A program made the translations under genes and the position numbers. This document shows positions 6,799 through 15,964 of a stretch of 64,000 bases of DNA, piece by piece. The notes beneath the pieces are model-generated. The model was not told where the DNA came from. It was given only the letters and a program-made list of their open reading frames with translations, and made no database searches. The DNA is from Chloroflexota bacterium. GTDB lineage: Bacteria > Chloroflexota > UBA6077 > FW602-bin22 > CADDYW01. Position 1 is the stretch's first letter. The number at the start of each line of letters is the position of its first letter. The stretch lies in the NCBI GenBank assembly GCA_021324795.1, contig JAJPIK010000119.1:1-64000 (forward strand), given 5' to 3'.

Positions 6799-7859
6799 GC
6801 GCTCAGCCGTGCTCCATCGTGGCTGGCCGACCGGAGGCTAGCCACGTCGACCTTCAGGGCGTTCAAGAGTATCTGAACGCCGGTCTGGTCGAACTGGAAA
6901 TCGACTGGCGTGAGACCTCGTGCGGCAAGCGCGGTACGAACGGCCGGCTGTGCGTGAGGCGGGCAATAGAATAAAAGGAAGCCACCCCCACCCGCGCCGG
7001 TGATCTTGCCCCCCAGCGCCCCGCGGCTGCGAGCAAGGGCGTAGCATTCGTCGATGAATGCGTTGCTGATCGACGGGGCCAGCGTTTTCTTGCGTTGCCA
7101 AGCAAGGTCGAGCAGCTCGCCAACGTCGTCGATTCGCCCGGCTTCCAAAGCGTGGCGTATCTCCTCGGCAAGGGCCTTGATCCGGTCGAGCGACTCGATC
7201 ACGTTGGGGACCGCGTGCGCGGTTCGGCGCTGCTGATGACGGAGGATCTCGGACGAATGTCGTGACGTTCCGGTATAGAAAAGCAGTAAGTTCCGTTCGA
7301 GTCGTCGTCGATTGGCAGCACTCATCAGCACCGGCGTGATCTGAACGCCCGACGAGCTGAAGGTGATCGCGTTCAAGCCGCCAAAGGCAGAGCTATATTG
7401 ATCCTGGCGCCCAATTGGCATACCCAACCGGTTAATCTCAAGATCGCAGGCGAGCTCGGCAATCTCGGCGGTCGAGAGGGACTCGCCGAGCAAAGTGCTT
7501 AGCCCCTGAACGAGCGCCACGGCAAGGCTGCTGGACGAACCTAACCCTGTGCCTGGAGGAACCTCCGAGCCGAAGCTCAAACGTAAGCCGCGACGCAATC
7601 GGAAATGGCGAAGCGCCGCCCGTGGCAGTGCCAGGCTGCCATTCCAAGGAAGACTGTTGACCGATGGCTCAACTGCCAGGTTATGGTAATTCGAGCCGGC
7701 GATTTCGATTTGATCGTTCTCGGCCGCCTGAATCACGACGTAGCAATAGCGGTTGATGGCGGCGCTAACGACCAGGCCACCGTGGACGCCGTAATAGGCT
7801 TCGAGATCGGTTCCACCGCCGCCAAGACTGATCCGGGTGGGCGCGCGCACGATGAGCAT
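6705..7859 (-). CDS. GHMP-family sugar kinase, D-glycero-D-manno-heptose 7-phosphate kinase-like
   Basis: The protein opens with RAPTRISLGGGGTDL, typical of HddA-like GHMP kinases. It has the ATP-binding loop PPGTGLGSSSSLAVAL, GRQDQYSSAFGGLN, and the C-terminal GGKITGAGGGGFLLFY. These kinases phosphorylate the C1 hydroxyl of heptose 7-phosphate (or L-fucose in relatives) for nucleotide-sugar synthesis. The known domain ends near residue 335 (VDFQFDQTGVQIL). The remaining 49 residues are low-complexity and run 94 bases into the convergent membrane gene, so they look like a read-through extension. It is the last gene of the glycan operon. Confidence 0.88.
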   Translation of the reverse strand: MLIVRAPTRISLGGGGTDLEAYYGVHGGLVVSAAINRYCYVVIQAAENDQIEIAGSNYHNLAVEPSVNSLPWNGSLALPRAALRHFRLRRGLRLSFGSEVPPGTGLGSSSSLAVALVQGLSTLLGESLSTAEIAELACDLEINRLGMPIGRQDQYSSAFGGLNAITFSSSGVQITPVLMSAANRRRLERNLLLFYTGTSRHSSEILRHQQRRTAHAVPNVIESLDRIKALAEEIRHALEAGRIDDVGELLDLAWQRKKTLAPSISNAFIDECYALARSRGALGGKITGAGGGGFLLFYCPPHAQPAVRTALAARGLTPVDFQFDQTGVQILLNALKVDVASLRSASHDGARLSAHLNGTPEARRHSQTATRREMIASPAGAIIE

Positions 7860-7871
7860 GCCATTTCCCCC

Positions 7872-8609
7872 TTACGGCCAGGACGTTTCAGTCACGGGAG
7901 TGACGAAGATTTCCTGGACGACCGATTCGGGGGGTTGGGACAAGGCGAAGACGATCGCGCGTGCGACGTTCCCCGGATCTTGCAGAGTGGCCGGATCCGG
8001 CTTGATGGGGAGATCGGGACGATCGAAGAAACTGGTCCGCATCCCACCGGGGATCACCGCGGTCGCGCGAATATTGTGCGGACGGCCCTCGGTGCCGATT
8101 GCCCGGGTGAAGCCGAGCAAGCCCCACTTCGACGCACAGTAAGCGCTGGCATTCGGCCAGGCACGTACCGCTGCAGTCGATGCGATGTTGATGATGTGGC
8201 CGTCGTTCTGCTGGCGCATGATCGGGAAGACCGCGCGGGTGGCCAGGAAAGGACCGCGCAAGTTCACACCAAGAATCCGGTCCCACTGCTCGATAGTCAG
8301 CTCAGTAATTGGTAGCGTGTAATCGATGCCCGCGCTGTTCACCAGGAAATCAATGCGTCCGAAGTGCGTGAGTACGTCGGCGACCGCGTGTTCGACCGAT
8401 TCGGCAGACGCGACGTCGACGATTTGCGGGAAGGCGCGTGCCTGATCGTCGTCCGCGAGTTCGCGGGCCAGGGCATCGATCCCTTCGTGCTTCACGTCCC
8501 AAAGGGCGATGGCACAGCCTTCGGCCGCGAGCGCTCGTGCCGTTGCCACGCCCAGGCCACTGCCTGCCCCGGTGACGATCGCGACGCGTTGTTTGAAGGT
8601 ATTGGACAT
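7872..8609 (-). CDS. SDR-family oxidoreductase
   Basis: This classical short-chain dehydrogenase/reductase of 245 aa has the Rossmann motif VTGAGSGLG (residues 12-20), NSAGID, the catalytic Ser in IINIASTAAV, and YCASK with the catalytic Tyr and Lys. The cofactor is probably NAD(H), because an Asp (WDVKHEG) follows the second strand. The substrate is unknown; its place between the GT2 and the sugar kinase suggests sugar modification. The start is supported by GGGAGG, which lies in the 3' end of the GT2 gene 4 bases upstream. Confidence 0.9.
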   Translation of the reverse strand: MSNTFKQRVAIVTGAGSGLGVATARALAAEGCAIALWDVKHEGIDALARELADDDQARAFPQIVDVASAESVEHAVADVLTHFGRIDFLVNSAGIDYTLPITELTIEQWDRILGVNLRGPFLATRAVFPIMRQQNDGHIINIASTAAVRAWPNASAYCASKWGLLGFTRAIGTEGRPHNIRATAVIPGGMRTSFFDRPDLPIKPDPATLQDPGNVARAIVFALSQPPESVVQEIFVTPVTETSWP

Positions 8610-8613
8610 CGAC

Positions 8614-9450
8614 TCAACCTCCCAGCGTACCGAGGTATTTGCGAATCAGGTCATTGGTGTTGAATTGCCGTACCGGAACGTTCGTCGGAAGCTCGAGGTG
8701 GTAGACACCGCTCGGGAGAATCCCACAGCCACCGTAACGACGCATGACGAGTAGCTCGGCCAGAACGTCTTCACCGCAGTGCTCGGGTGGTAGTTCGTGC
8801 CACCAGGAATAGCCACCAACGTCGAGGAGCTTCTCTCGGTTGTACATCACGCATGCGCCGATCCAGGCGACCTTGTAGCAAACGGTGCGATCGGCTGCAT
8901 GCTTTTGACTCAGGTGCAAAGGATTGGCGGCGTTGTGGAGCTTATAGCGTTGCCAGGGGACGGTTTCGAAGACGTACTCTTCGGGCTGAACTAGTCCGTC
9001 CCAGATCTCGATCTGCTGTTCGTGCGGACGTAGGTCATCGACGTGACTCAAGCCGATTGGTGCCATGCCGACGAAGCCGCATCCCTGCTGCTTGATCACC
9101 TTGAGCATGCGCTCGACGGCTTCTGGCTCGAGGAGGAGGTCATCGTCCAAGTAGAGCACGTATGGCGCACGCGCTTGGGACAGTAAGAAGTGACGTTGCT
9201 CGGCCATTCCACGCCGGGCTAGACGATGCAGGTAGGTGACCCTTTGGTCGTGCAGCGCGAAGGCACGCCGGAGCGTCTCGATCTCGGGAGCAGTGACGAT
9301 CTCGGCAGTCTCCGTTTGATCGGCAATAATGATGTCAAAGTCGCGAAAAGTCTGCCCAAACAGGCCGGCCAGAGTCGTCGCCAGCGCTGCTTTCCGACGA
9401 TAGGTCGGAATGAGCACGTCAAGCGACTTGACCGCTTCGACATCTTTCAC
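8614..9450 (-). CDS. Glycosyltransferase family 2
   Basis: This is a GT-A fold glycosyltransferase of 278 aa. SLDVLIPTYRRKAALATTLAGL is the nucleotide-binding first strand, and PYVLYLDDDLLLEPEAVERML holds the DDD metal-binding motif. No membrane segment is present, so it is probably a cytoplasmic or peripheral enzyme using a nucleotide-sugar. The GTG at 9450 is preferred because GGAGGT lies 5 bases before it; it overlaps the preceding gene by 32 bases. A longer frame starting at 9567 has no such site. Confidence 0.88.
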   Translation of the reverse strand: MKDVEAVKSLDVLIPTYRRKAALATTLAGLFGQTFRDFDIIIADQTETAEIVTAPEIETLRRAFALHDQRVTYLHRLARRGMAEQRHFLLSQARAPYVLYLDDDLLLEPEAVERMLKVIKQQGCGFVGMAPIGLSHVDDLRPHEQQIEIWDGLVQPEEYVFETVPWQRYKLHNAANPLHLSQKHAADRTVCYKVAWIGACVMYNREKLLDVGGYSWWHELPPEHCGEDVLAELLVMRRYGGCGILPSGVYHLELPTNVPVRQFNTNDLIRKYLGTLGG

Positions 9451-10672
9451 GGAGCACCTCCAGATAGAGCTCAGCGGTCCTTTGGGCGACGATGGGCCAA
9501 GTGAAAGTGTGTTCGACCCGACTTCGGGCATTGGCCGAAAATCGCCGTCGGAGGACCGGATCGGCAAGAATTTCGGTCAGGCGCTGGGCAAGCTCACTGG
9601 AATCCTCGGGTTTGACGAGAAAGCCGGTTTCTCCATGAGCGACGGTAAACTTTATGCCACCAACGGCCGAGCAGATCACCGGTGTGCCGCAAGCCATCGC
9701 CTCGAGGGGAGTTAAGCCGTATGGCTCGTACCAGGGGGTACTCACGAAGACGTCAGCAGCACTATAATAGATGCGTAAGATGTCTGTAGGATGATGGCCG
9801 ACGAAGGTCACACGGTCACGTACGCCCAGCTCGGCGGCGATCTGAGCCAATCGACTGATCTCCGGCTCGCGCTCGAGGTCTGCCTCGGCGGTCTCACCGC
9901 CAACTACCAGGAATTGGAACCGTCTGGCCAGCGTTGGCTCCAATTTCGGGATCGCTCGGATGACGTTCTCGATACCTTTCCTTTGGACCAGCCGACCCAC
10001 GTAGACGGCGATCAATTGATCCGGTCGTAGCCCCAGGTCACGGCGGGCTTGATCGGTAGGGACTGGGAAGAAGCGGCGGATGTCGACTCCGGACGGAACG
10101 ACCTGAATTTTACTCAGATCCGCTCCGTACCAGGTAGCGAGATCCTCGACTTCACTCGGGCATTGGGCGATGATGCGATCGGCGGCCCGCAGGACCGCGC
10201 ATTCGACGTCAAACCGTTCCGGGGGGCTTGTATCCGCTTTTCCCTGGTGCTGACGCTTGATGATACCGAGGGCGTGAAAGATCTGGACCAGTGGGATCTG
10301 CCAGTGGGACTTCAATTCGGCGCCCAGCCAGCCGCTCATCCAAAAATTGCCGTGGATGAGATCATAAGGCTGGCGTTGGCTGGCCAAGCGAAGGGTTGAC
10401 GTCAAAAATTCGGGCAGGTAGGGCCAGATGGCATCTTTCGGAATCGGTGCCAACGGGCCGGCCGACACTGGAATCACCCAGACGTTGTCGTCAATCTGCC
10501 GTGGTAGGAGGGCGCATGGATTGTCGGCCCGCGTGTAAACGTCCACCGCGAACCCCAATCGGGCGACACCACGACTTACCTGTTCCACGTAGACGTTTTG
10601 GCCACCGCTATCGGTGCCACCGAGAGCTGCCACTGGATTTGCGTGCTCGCTGATCATCGCCACTCGTCGCAT
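9419..10672 (-). CDS. Glycosyltransferase family 4 (sucrose synthase/MshA-like)
   Basis: This 417-aa retaining GT-B enzyme opens with MISEHANPVAALGGTDSGGQNVYV, the glycine-rich loop of sucrose-phosphate-synthase-like GT4 enzymes. The C-terminal half has VYVGRLVQRKGIENVI (donor domain) and the EX7E region STPWYEPYGLTPLEAMACGTP. It transfers a sugar from an NDP donor; the acceptor is unknown. The ATG at 10672 is preferred because GGGAG lies 6 bases before it; an upstream TTG/ATG option at 10699 would overlap the previous gene. Confidence 0.9.
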   Translation of the reverse strand: MRRVAMISEHANPVAALGGTDSGGQNVYVEQVSRGVARLGFAVDVYTRADNPCALLPRQIDDNVWVIPVSAGPLAPIPKDAIWPYLPEFLTSTLRLASQRQPYDLIHGNFWMSGWLGAELKSHWQIPLVQIFHALGIIKRQHQGKADTSPPERFDVECAVLRAADRIIAQCPSEVEDLATWYGADLSKIQVVPSGVDIRRFFPVPTDQARRDLGLRPDQLIAVYVGRLVQRKGIENVIRAIPKLEPTLARRFQFLVVGGETAEADLEREPEISRLAQIAAELGVRDRVTFVGHHPTDILRIYYSAADVFVSTPWYEPYGLTPLEAMACGTPVICSAVGGIKFTVAHGETGFLVKPEDSSELAQRLTEILADPVLRRRFSANARSRVEHTFTWPIVAQRTAELYLEVLRERCRSGQVA

Positions 10673-10685
10673 GATTGCTCCCTGC

Positions 10686-11678
10686 CTAATCCATTCCACG
10701 CGGTAATCGCAAGGGAGGCCGCGTTTCCGTGGAATGACTTAGCAACCAGTCGAAGGCTGTGTTCCAATCACGCATGAATCGCTCGATTCCAAAGGCTTCA
10801 CGCGCGATCTCCCGGGCCCGGATCCCCAGCCGTTTCGCGAAAGCCAGATCCCGGCAAAGTCGCTGCATCCCGTCAACTAGCTCGCCACGATTGTTCGAGA
10901 CGATGCCAGCCTCGCCATGAGGAACCGATCGGGGGAGCTCGGTCGTTGCCAGCGCGACAATCGGCAAGCCGATCGCCATGGCTTCGACTACTGAGAGTGG
11001 CATGCTGGTATAACGGATAGGGTTGAAGAAGAACCGGTAGCGTGTCTCGGTTTGGTGCAAAGTGCGCAACGGCAGGTCGCCGAGACCGTTGTATCGCTTG
11101 GAATCCATACCGGCCAGATCGAGAGGGACCTGCTGGCGTAGCTCGAGAAAGATGTCGAGACCGGCCAGTCGACCACGTCGATGGAGGTCGTTGACGACCA
11201 CGATTCCCCGGTCCAGTTTACCAGTCCAGATCAGGTCGTCCGGAACGACGACACCGTGTGGGATTACCATCGTCGGCGTTCGGCCGTTGTCCCACATCAC
11301 AGCATTGAAGTAGGTGCAATGAACGAGTAGGATGCGCGGATCGTCGACCGGATGGCGTGTGTCGGTTGGATTGGGGCGCGGCGTGTTGTGCTCCAGGTAG
11401 ACGGCCGGCAGTTCGCGTTGGGCGGGGCTGAGAATCTCGAACTGGTCGACGACGTAGTTTTTGGTCGACTGAAACATGATCACGTCGAACGCCATGTCTC
11501 GCACCCGCTCGGCCGGCACGTCGTGAACGTTCGTCGGCCAGAGAAAGTTCCCGGAGCGGCCACCATAGCCTTCCGGTCGGCCTGGCTTGACCGGAAGATA
11601 AAAATCGTGTGGTAGGTGAGCGAGATAGTAGAGATAGCTCCCATGCACGTGCCAGGTAAAGATCTTCAAGCGGCGCAT
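10686..11678 (-). CDS. Glycosyltransferase, GT4-like
   Basis: This 330-aa protein opens with KIFTWHVHGSYLYYLAHLPHDFYLPV, like wall-associated GT-B transferases. It contains FQSTKNYVVDQFEIL and, near the C-terminus, NPIRYTSMPLSVVEAMAIGLPIVALATTELP, which fits the EX7E-type donor-binding region of GT4, although the first Glu of the pair is not conserved. It lies between a GT4 and a GT9 gene in the glycan operon and overlaps the GT9 by 13 bases. The sugar and acceptor are unknown. Confidence 0.8.
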   Translation of the reverse strand: MRRLKIFTWHVHGSYLYYLAHLPHDFYLPVKPGRPEGYGGRSGNFLWPTNVHDVPAERVRDMAFDVIMFQSTKNYVVDQFEILSPAQRELPAVYLEHNTPRPNPTDTRHPVDDPRILLVHCTYFNAVMWDNGRTPTMVIPHGVVVPDDLIWTGKLDRGIVVVNDLHRRGRLAGLDIFLELRQQVPLDLAGMDSKRYNGLGDLPLRTLHQTETRYRFFFNPIRYTSMPLSVVEAMAIGLPIVALATTELPRSVPHGEAGIVSNNRGELVDGMQRLCRDLAFAKRLGIRAREIAREAFGIERFMRDWNTAFDWLLSHSTETRPPLRLPRGMD

Positions 11679-12736
11679 CGGCGTGCCTCGACGAGCAGGC
11701 GATTCGCGAGACCGAGCACCTGGTCGGGCTCGATCCAGCGCAGACAGCGATGGTCGATTGGGCAGTCCCAGTGCGGGCAGGGACTGCAGCCGACCGGTTG
11801 AAAGGCGATCGGATGGCGCTGCTGGTCAAGCGGAGCCCAGCGCCGTCGATCAGCCGGACCGAAAATGGTGACACTCGGCGTATCGACCGCAGTGGCAACG
11901 TGGGCCGGACCGGTATCGTTCGAGATGTAAAGGTCACAGTGACGGATGAAAGCGGCGAGGCTTCCCAGGTTCGTCTTCTCGGCAAGGCTAAAGGCCGGCC
12001 GTTTCATCGCATCGACGACCCGCTGGGCGATTAGGGCTTCGCCGGGGCCGGCGGTGATCACGATTTGTGCTCCGTATTGTTTGGCCAAGGCGTCTCCAAC
12101 CGCAGCAAAGCGCTCGGGTGGCCAGCGTCGCGCTGACGGTCGGGCGCCGACGTGCATCCCGACCAGGGGACGGCGAAGGAGGATCTCTTCCGGAAGCACG
12201 GCGGCGAGTTTCTCCTCGTCTTCTGGAAGAATGGGAAATTCAAGGCGCGGGTCATTCACACTGAGACCGAGCAAACGCGCAAACCGGAGATGTCGTTCGA
12301 CTTCTGGAATGTCATCGGGATACGGAGCGCAAGGAGACAACCCTTTAGGCGGGGTCCCTACGTAATAACCGGCGGTGCGGCGCCCTTGGAGCGCAAGCGC
12401 AAAGGGATTGCTGGCTTGACCACTGCCGTGCATTTGCAGGACGAGATCGTAGTGGTAATCACGCGCCTCAGCAAGGAATGTTTCAGTTCGACCAGGGATC
12501 GGATTGACTTCCAGCAAGCCAGGGTAGCCGGGAAACTCGCGCAGGCGATCGAGGTAGTGCGAAAAGCGGCGCACGAAGTCGGCAGTCCAGGGAAGACCGA
12601 TCAAGGTAATCTCGGCGGCGGGAAAGCCGTGTCGAATCGCTCGCAAGGCCGGAACCGCGAGAAGCAGGTCTCCCAGGTGGAGGGCGCGAACGATTGCCAA
12701 GCGTCGGACGGATTGTCGTTCGGACATGGAAATCAT
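11666..12736 (-). CDS. Glycosyltransferase family 9 (heptosyltransferase-like), copy 1
   Basis: This GT9 protein (356 aa) has RLAIVRALHLGDLLLAVPALRAIR at the N-terminus, VGMHVGARPSARRWPPERFAAV in the linker, the donor-domain motif ISNDTGPAHVATAVDTPSVTIFGP, and the Cys-rich C-terminus CSPCPHWDCPIDHRCL. GT9 enzymes add heptose or related sugars from ADP- or GDP-linked donors. The ATG at 12736 overlaps the preceding stop (ATGA); an in-frame ATG at 12727 is also possible. It is one of four tandem GT9 genes that differ clearly from each other. Confidence 0.88.
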   Translation of the reverse strand: MISMSERQSVRRLAIVRALHLGDLLLAVPALRAIRHGFPAAEITLIGLPWTADFVRRFSHYLDRLREFPGYPGLLEVNPIPGRTETFLAEARDYHYDLVLQMHGSGQASNPFALALQGRRTAGYYVGTPPKGLSPCAPYPDDIPEVERHLRFARLLGLSVNDPRLEFPILPEDEEKLAAVLPEEILLRRPLVGMHVGARPSARRWPPERFAAVGDALAKQYGAQIVITAGPGEALIAQRVVDAMKRPAFSLAEKTNLGSLAAFIRHCDLYISNDTGPAHVATAVDTPSVTIFGPADRRRWAPLDQQRHPIAFQPVGCSPCPHWDCPIDHRCLRWIEPDQVLGLANRLLVEARRCAA

Positions 12737-13803
12737 TGTGGTGTCTCGCCAACAAGCTCGAGGGCCGCCGCGGCGACCTCGGAGGGGGGAATGTCCAGGC
12801 AAGGTAAGCCAAACGGGCACTCAAGACGATAGCAAGGTTGACAGTGAGTTGGACGACGCAAGATCCGCGCCCGGGCAGTCCGTGGCTGCCACTGGCTCTC
12901 GTGCTCGGTACCGGCAAAGAGGACGACCTCAGGCGTGCGAACAGCGTCGGCCACGTGCATGGTCAAGGTATTGTTGGTGATGACCACGGTCGCCCGTTCG
13001 ACCAGAGCGGCAAATTCTCCGACTCTGGTTTCGCCGGCCAGTGAGATCGCACCGGGGCCAATCGCCGCAGCCAGTCGCCTGGCTTGGTCAGCTTCGTGCG
13101 CTCCTCCCGAGATAACAATCGCCCAACCAAGACCGAGGTGCAGCGATCGGCCAACCTCGGCGAATCGTTCGAGTGGATAGCGTCGTGATGGACAGCTCGC
13201 GCCTGGATGGATCAAAACGAATGGTCGGCCGAGGCCAATGCCCTTGATTCTGAGGAGCGAGCCCAGGTTATCCCGCGCGTGATCGGCGATCGAAATAGCA
13301 AGCCTACGTGTGACCGTGTTCCAGCCCAACGACTGAACGAGGTGCAAGTTACGGTCAACTTGGTGAACATCGTCGGATAGGGGGGTAATCGCATCGGTCA
13401 AGACTTTGCCGGCGAACTCTTTAGACTGTCCGGCTCGGAGCGGAATGCCCGCGAGATAGCAGGCGTAGGCCGGAGGGTGGGGGCTCTGAGCGAAGCTCGT
13501 GAAGATAATGGCGCCATCGTATCTGCCGAGTCGCAAGGATTCAATCAGTTGTAGCTCCCTCGCCGGGTCGAAGGGAGGCTCCTTGAGTTGTTGCCAGAGC
13601 GCCTGCGTGACGAGAGTATCATCGATTTCAGGAAGCAGCTCGGCGACCGCGGCGCCCCCGGGGCTTGCCCAGAGGGTCAGGTGACAATCGGGAAGCTCCC
13701 TGCGGATCGCGCGAAGCGCTGGCCCGATTAGGAGGACGTCGCCAGCGTTGTCCAACCGAGCGACTAAGAGTCTTTGGGCATGGTGCCAGCTGTTTGTTTG
13801 CAA
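12733..13803 (-). CDS. Glycosyltransferase family 9 (heptosyltransferase-like), copy 2
   Basis: This is a complete GT9 protein of 356 aa: LLVARLDNAGDVLLIGPALRAIRR, then FVLIHPGASCPSRRYPLERFAEVG, ITNNTLTMHVADAVRTPEVVLFAG, and CQPCYRLECPFGLPCLDI. It resembles copy 4 (the gene at 14822) more than copies 1 and 3, suggesting a tandem duplication followed by divergence. The usual NDTGPxH of the donor domain is NNTLTMH here, so the Asp and Gly-Pro are lost; copy 4 keeps NNTGPMH. It overlaps copy 3 by 40 bases and copy 1 by 4. Confidence 0.87.
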   Translation of the reverse strand: MQTNSWHHAQRLLVARLDNAGDVLLIGPALRAIRRELPDCHLTLWASPGGAAVAELLPEIDDTLVTQALWQQLKEPPFDPARELQLIESLRLGRYDGAIIFTSFAQSPHPPAYACYLAGIPLRAGQSKEFAGKVLTDAITPLSDDVHQVDRNLHLVQSLGWNTVTRRLAISIADHARDNLGSLLRIKGIGLGRPFVLIHPGASCPSRRYPLERFAEVGRSLHLGLGWAIVISGGAHEADQARRLAAAIGPGAISLAGETRVGEFAALVERATVVITNNTLTMHVADAVRTPEVVLFAGTEHESQWQPRTARARILRRPTHCQPCYRLECPFGLPCLDIPPSEVAAAALELVGETPQ

Positions 13804-14825
13804 CGCACTGCCTCCAGGAGAGATCGGGCGGCGGCCAAAGCGGTCTCCGGGGTCACGTCCTCACAGCAGTTCAGCTTGCCCGGATGAATGCATCGGCCGG
13901 AATACCAGCACCACTGGGTTGTAAAGTTCATGGGATTGAGCTCGGAGCAGGCGAACGGCGATTGGAGGTTGATCGCCATCCCAGCGACGCCGTAGCGCCC
14001 GGCCCAGGTTGGGCCATAAATCGCCACGACGCTCGTTCCCACGGCGCTTGCGAGGTGGGCGATGCCCGAGTCACCCGAGATGAGAAGCGCTAACCGTTCA
14101 AGCCAAGCGGCAGTTTGACGAAGCGGAAGCTTTTCCAGTACCCGTGCCGACGGAATTTGCTCGGCGATTTCCTTTGCTAAGGCCGGGGCATCGGCGGCGA
14201 GAACCACGACCTGCCAGCCCTCATCGACGATCCCTTGGCCCAGGCGCACAAAGTGTGTGCTCGGCCAGCGTTTGACAGTGACCCCAGAGTGCGGGTTGAG
14301 CGCGACGGTACGCGACGGATCGAGCCCTAGCTCCTGCCAGTAAGCCGCCGCGAAATCGCGCTCGGATTGGCCGAGAAAGACTCGGGCGGGGTGGTCGGTC
14401 AAGGTGGGCACGATCACCCGCTCTTCGCACAGTCGACGCAAAAACAGACTGGAGATCAATTCGTCCGTTTTTGCTCCACTCCATAGCTGCGTCACGGTCC
14501 GGGGCACTCCGCTTTCCTCGATCAGACCGTGGATGCCACTGTGGCGTGTATCGGAGATGACCAGATCGTAGTGTCCCAGCGCCAGGACCGCGCGTAGATC
14601 GTTCCGGCAGGGAGGCTCGGCTTCCTGGCCGGTCGCGCGGCGCGCGAAAAAGACCTGGTGAATGCGCGGATCGCCGACGAGCAGCTCAGCGCCCGGTGCG
14701 AACGTGAACACGTCAAGCCAGGCTCTTGGATAAGCCGCGTGTAACGCAGCGAGTGAAGGGATCGCGAAAATTAAATCGCCAATGCCGCCGAGCAGTTCCA
14801 CGAACAGAATGCGTTGAGGAGTCAC
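13764..14825 (-). CDS. Glycosyltransferase family 9 (heptosyltransferase-like), copy 3
   Basis: This 353-aa protein has ILFVELLGGIGDLIFAIPSLAAL, LNPHSGVTVKRWPSTHFVRL, ISGDSGIAHLASAVGTSVVAIYGP (donor site, here SGDSGIAH) and a Cys-rich end (WCWYSGRCIHPGKLNCCEDV). It is the most divergent of the four, closer to WaaF/RfaF-like proteins with GDSG. The GTG at 14825 is chosen because it overlaps the upstream stop (GTGA) and has AAGGAGG 5 bases before it; the frame continues upstream to 14999 but only inside the neighbouring gene. Confidence 0.86.
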   Translation of the reverse strand: MTPQRILFVELLGGIGDLIFAIPSLAALHAAYPRAWLDVFTFAPGAELLVGDPRIHQVFFARRATGQEAEPPCRNDLRAVLALGHYDLVISDTRHSGIHGLIEESGVPRTVTQLWSGAKTDELISSLFLRRLCEERVIVPTLTDHPARVFLGQSERDFAAAYWQELGLDPSRTVALNPHSGVTVKRWPSTHFVRLGQGIVDEGWQVVVLAADAPALAKEIAEQIPSARVLEKLPLRQTAAWLERLALLISGDSGIAHLASAVGTSVVAIYGPTWAGRYGVAGMAINLQSPFACSELNPMNFTTQWCWYSGRCIHPGKLNCCEDVTPETALAAARSLLEAVRCKQTAGTMPKDS

Positions 14826-15907
14826 GCTCCCTCCTTTTCGACACGCGTCTCGCTCAGCAGCTCGCTCGCGGCCTGCACCACGTCGGTGATCGGCACCTCG
14901 CGCAAGCACTTTTGCTCGATTGGGCAAACTCGCTTGTAGCAAATTGCGCAGTCGACTGGCCGATTGAGCAATCGGTAGGGGACTTTCCAGGGATGCCATT
15001 CGGCCGGTGGGTTGGTCAAGGCGAAAAAGGCGACGACGGGCGTCTTGGCTGCCGCGGCGACGTGCATTGGTCCAGTGTTGTTCGTCATCACCAGATCGGC
15101 CTCGGCAAGCACCGCGGCGAGTCGCCCCAGGCTAGTTTGCCCCACGAGGCTCACTCCAGGATCAGATAGATGCCCGCGGATCTGCTCGACGACTGCCATG
15201 TCGCTATCACTACCCGTCCAGAGAATTTGTGCGCCAAGCTCCCGTTGAATCGCCCGGGCTACCTCGACGTAACGATCGAGAGGATAAGTGCGAGACGGAC
15301 AGGTACAGCCGGGGTGAATCACCACGAGCGGTCTCTTGCCACGGCGGTGTACCTGAACCAGTTCACGAGCCAGCTTACGTTCGGCAGGCGGAGGCTCGAG
15401 TCGCAGGTTGTCACCGTCTGGCTCGAAGCCTATACCACCGACCAGATCGAGACCGCGTTCAACTTCGTGCATCGTCTTGTCGGGGTACCGGTGGCGGCTG
15501 GTGAGAAGGCTGCCCGGCCCATCGATGGACGCGGCGTGGCGAAGCGGCACCCCGGCTTGATAGGTGAGGTAAGCGGCGGGCAGCGAGCTTTGGTGGTAGG
15601 AGGTGAAAATGATCGCGCCGTCGAAGCCACGCTGACGGAGTAACGCCACCATTGATGCTTCTCGGCTAGTATCTTGCGGCAGTAAGTGATCGGGATCCAT
15701 CCATGGTGCGCGGTAGACGATCACGTCATCTAGGTCGGGATCCAGGGGAGTGACCTGGGCGCCGGTTGGGCTGGCAAGCAAAGTCAAATGCGCCGACGGC
15801 AGAGCGGCGCGGATGGCGTGGATCGCAGGGGTTGCTAAGATAACGTCTCCGAGGTTGTCGAGGCGAATGATCAGAATGCGTCGCGCGCTTCGCCACCGTT
15901 CGTCCAC
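14822..15907 (-). CDS. Glycosyltransferase family 9 (heptosyltransferase-like), copy 4
   Basis: This complete GT9 protein of 361 aa has ILIIRLDNLGDVILATPAIHAIR, LVVIHPGCTCPSRTYPLDRYVEV, MTNNTGPMHVAAAAKTPVVAFFAL and CAICYKRVCPIEQKCLREV. It is the first gene of the tightly packed minus-strand glycosyltransferase run and starts with GTG, with GAGG about 9 bases upstream. The next gene upstream ends 57 bases away, so a promoter may lie there, although I see no good hexamers. Confidence 0.88.
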   Translation of the reverse strand: MDERWRSARRILIIRLDNLGDVILATPAIHAIRAALPSAHLTLLASPTGAQVTPLDPDLDDVIVYRAPWMDPDHLLPQDTSREASMVALLRQRGFDGAIIFTSYHQSSLPAAYLTYQAGVPLRHAASIDGPGSLLTSRHRYPDKTMHEVERGLDLVGGIGFEPDGDNLRLEPPPAERKLARELVQVHRRGKRPLVVIHPGCTCPSRTYPLDRYVEVARAIQRELGAQILWTGSDSDMAVVEQIRGHLSDPGVSLVGQTSLGRLAAVLAEADLVMTNNTGPMHVAAAAKTPVVAFFALTNPPAEWHPWKVPYRLLNRPVDCAICYKRVCPIEQKCLREVPITDVVQAASELLSETRVEKEGA

Positions 15908-15964
15908 TGCCCAACCTCGGAGAAAGGTTTTTCTTCTTTTTTAGGGCAAGAAGGGTGCCGGGGC

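Noticed and set aside
15928..15942. T-rich run after the glycosyltransferase cluster
   Set aside because: It is on the plus strand while the flanking genes are on the minus strand, and no stem precedes it.
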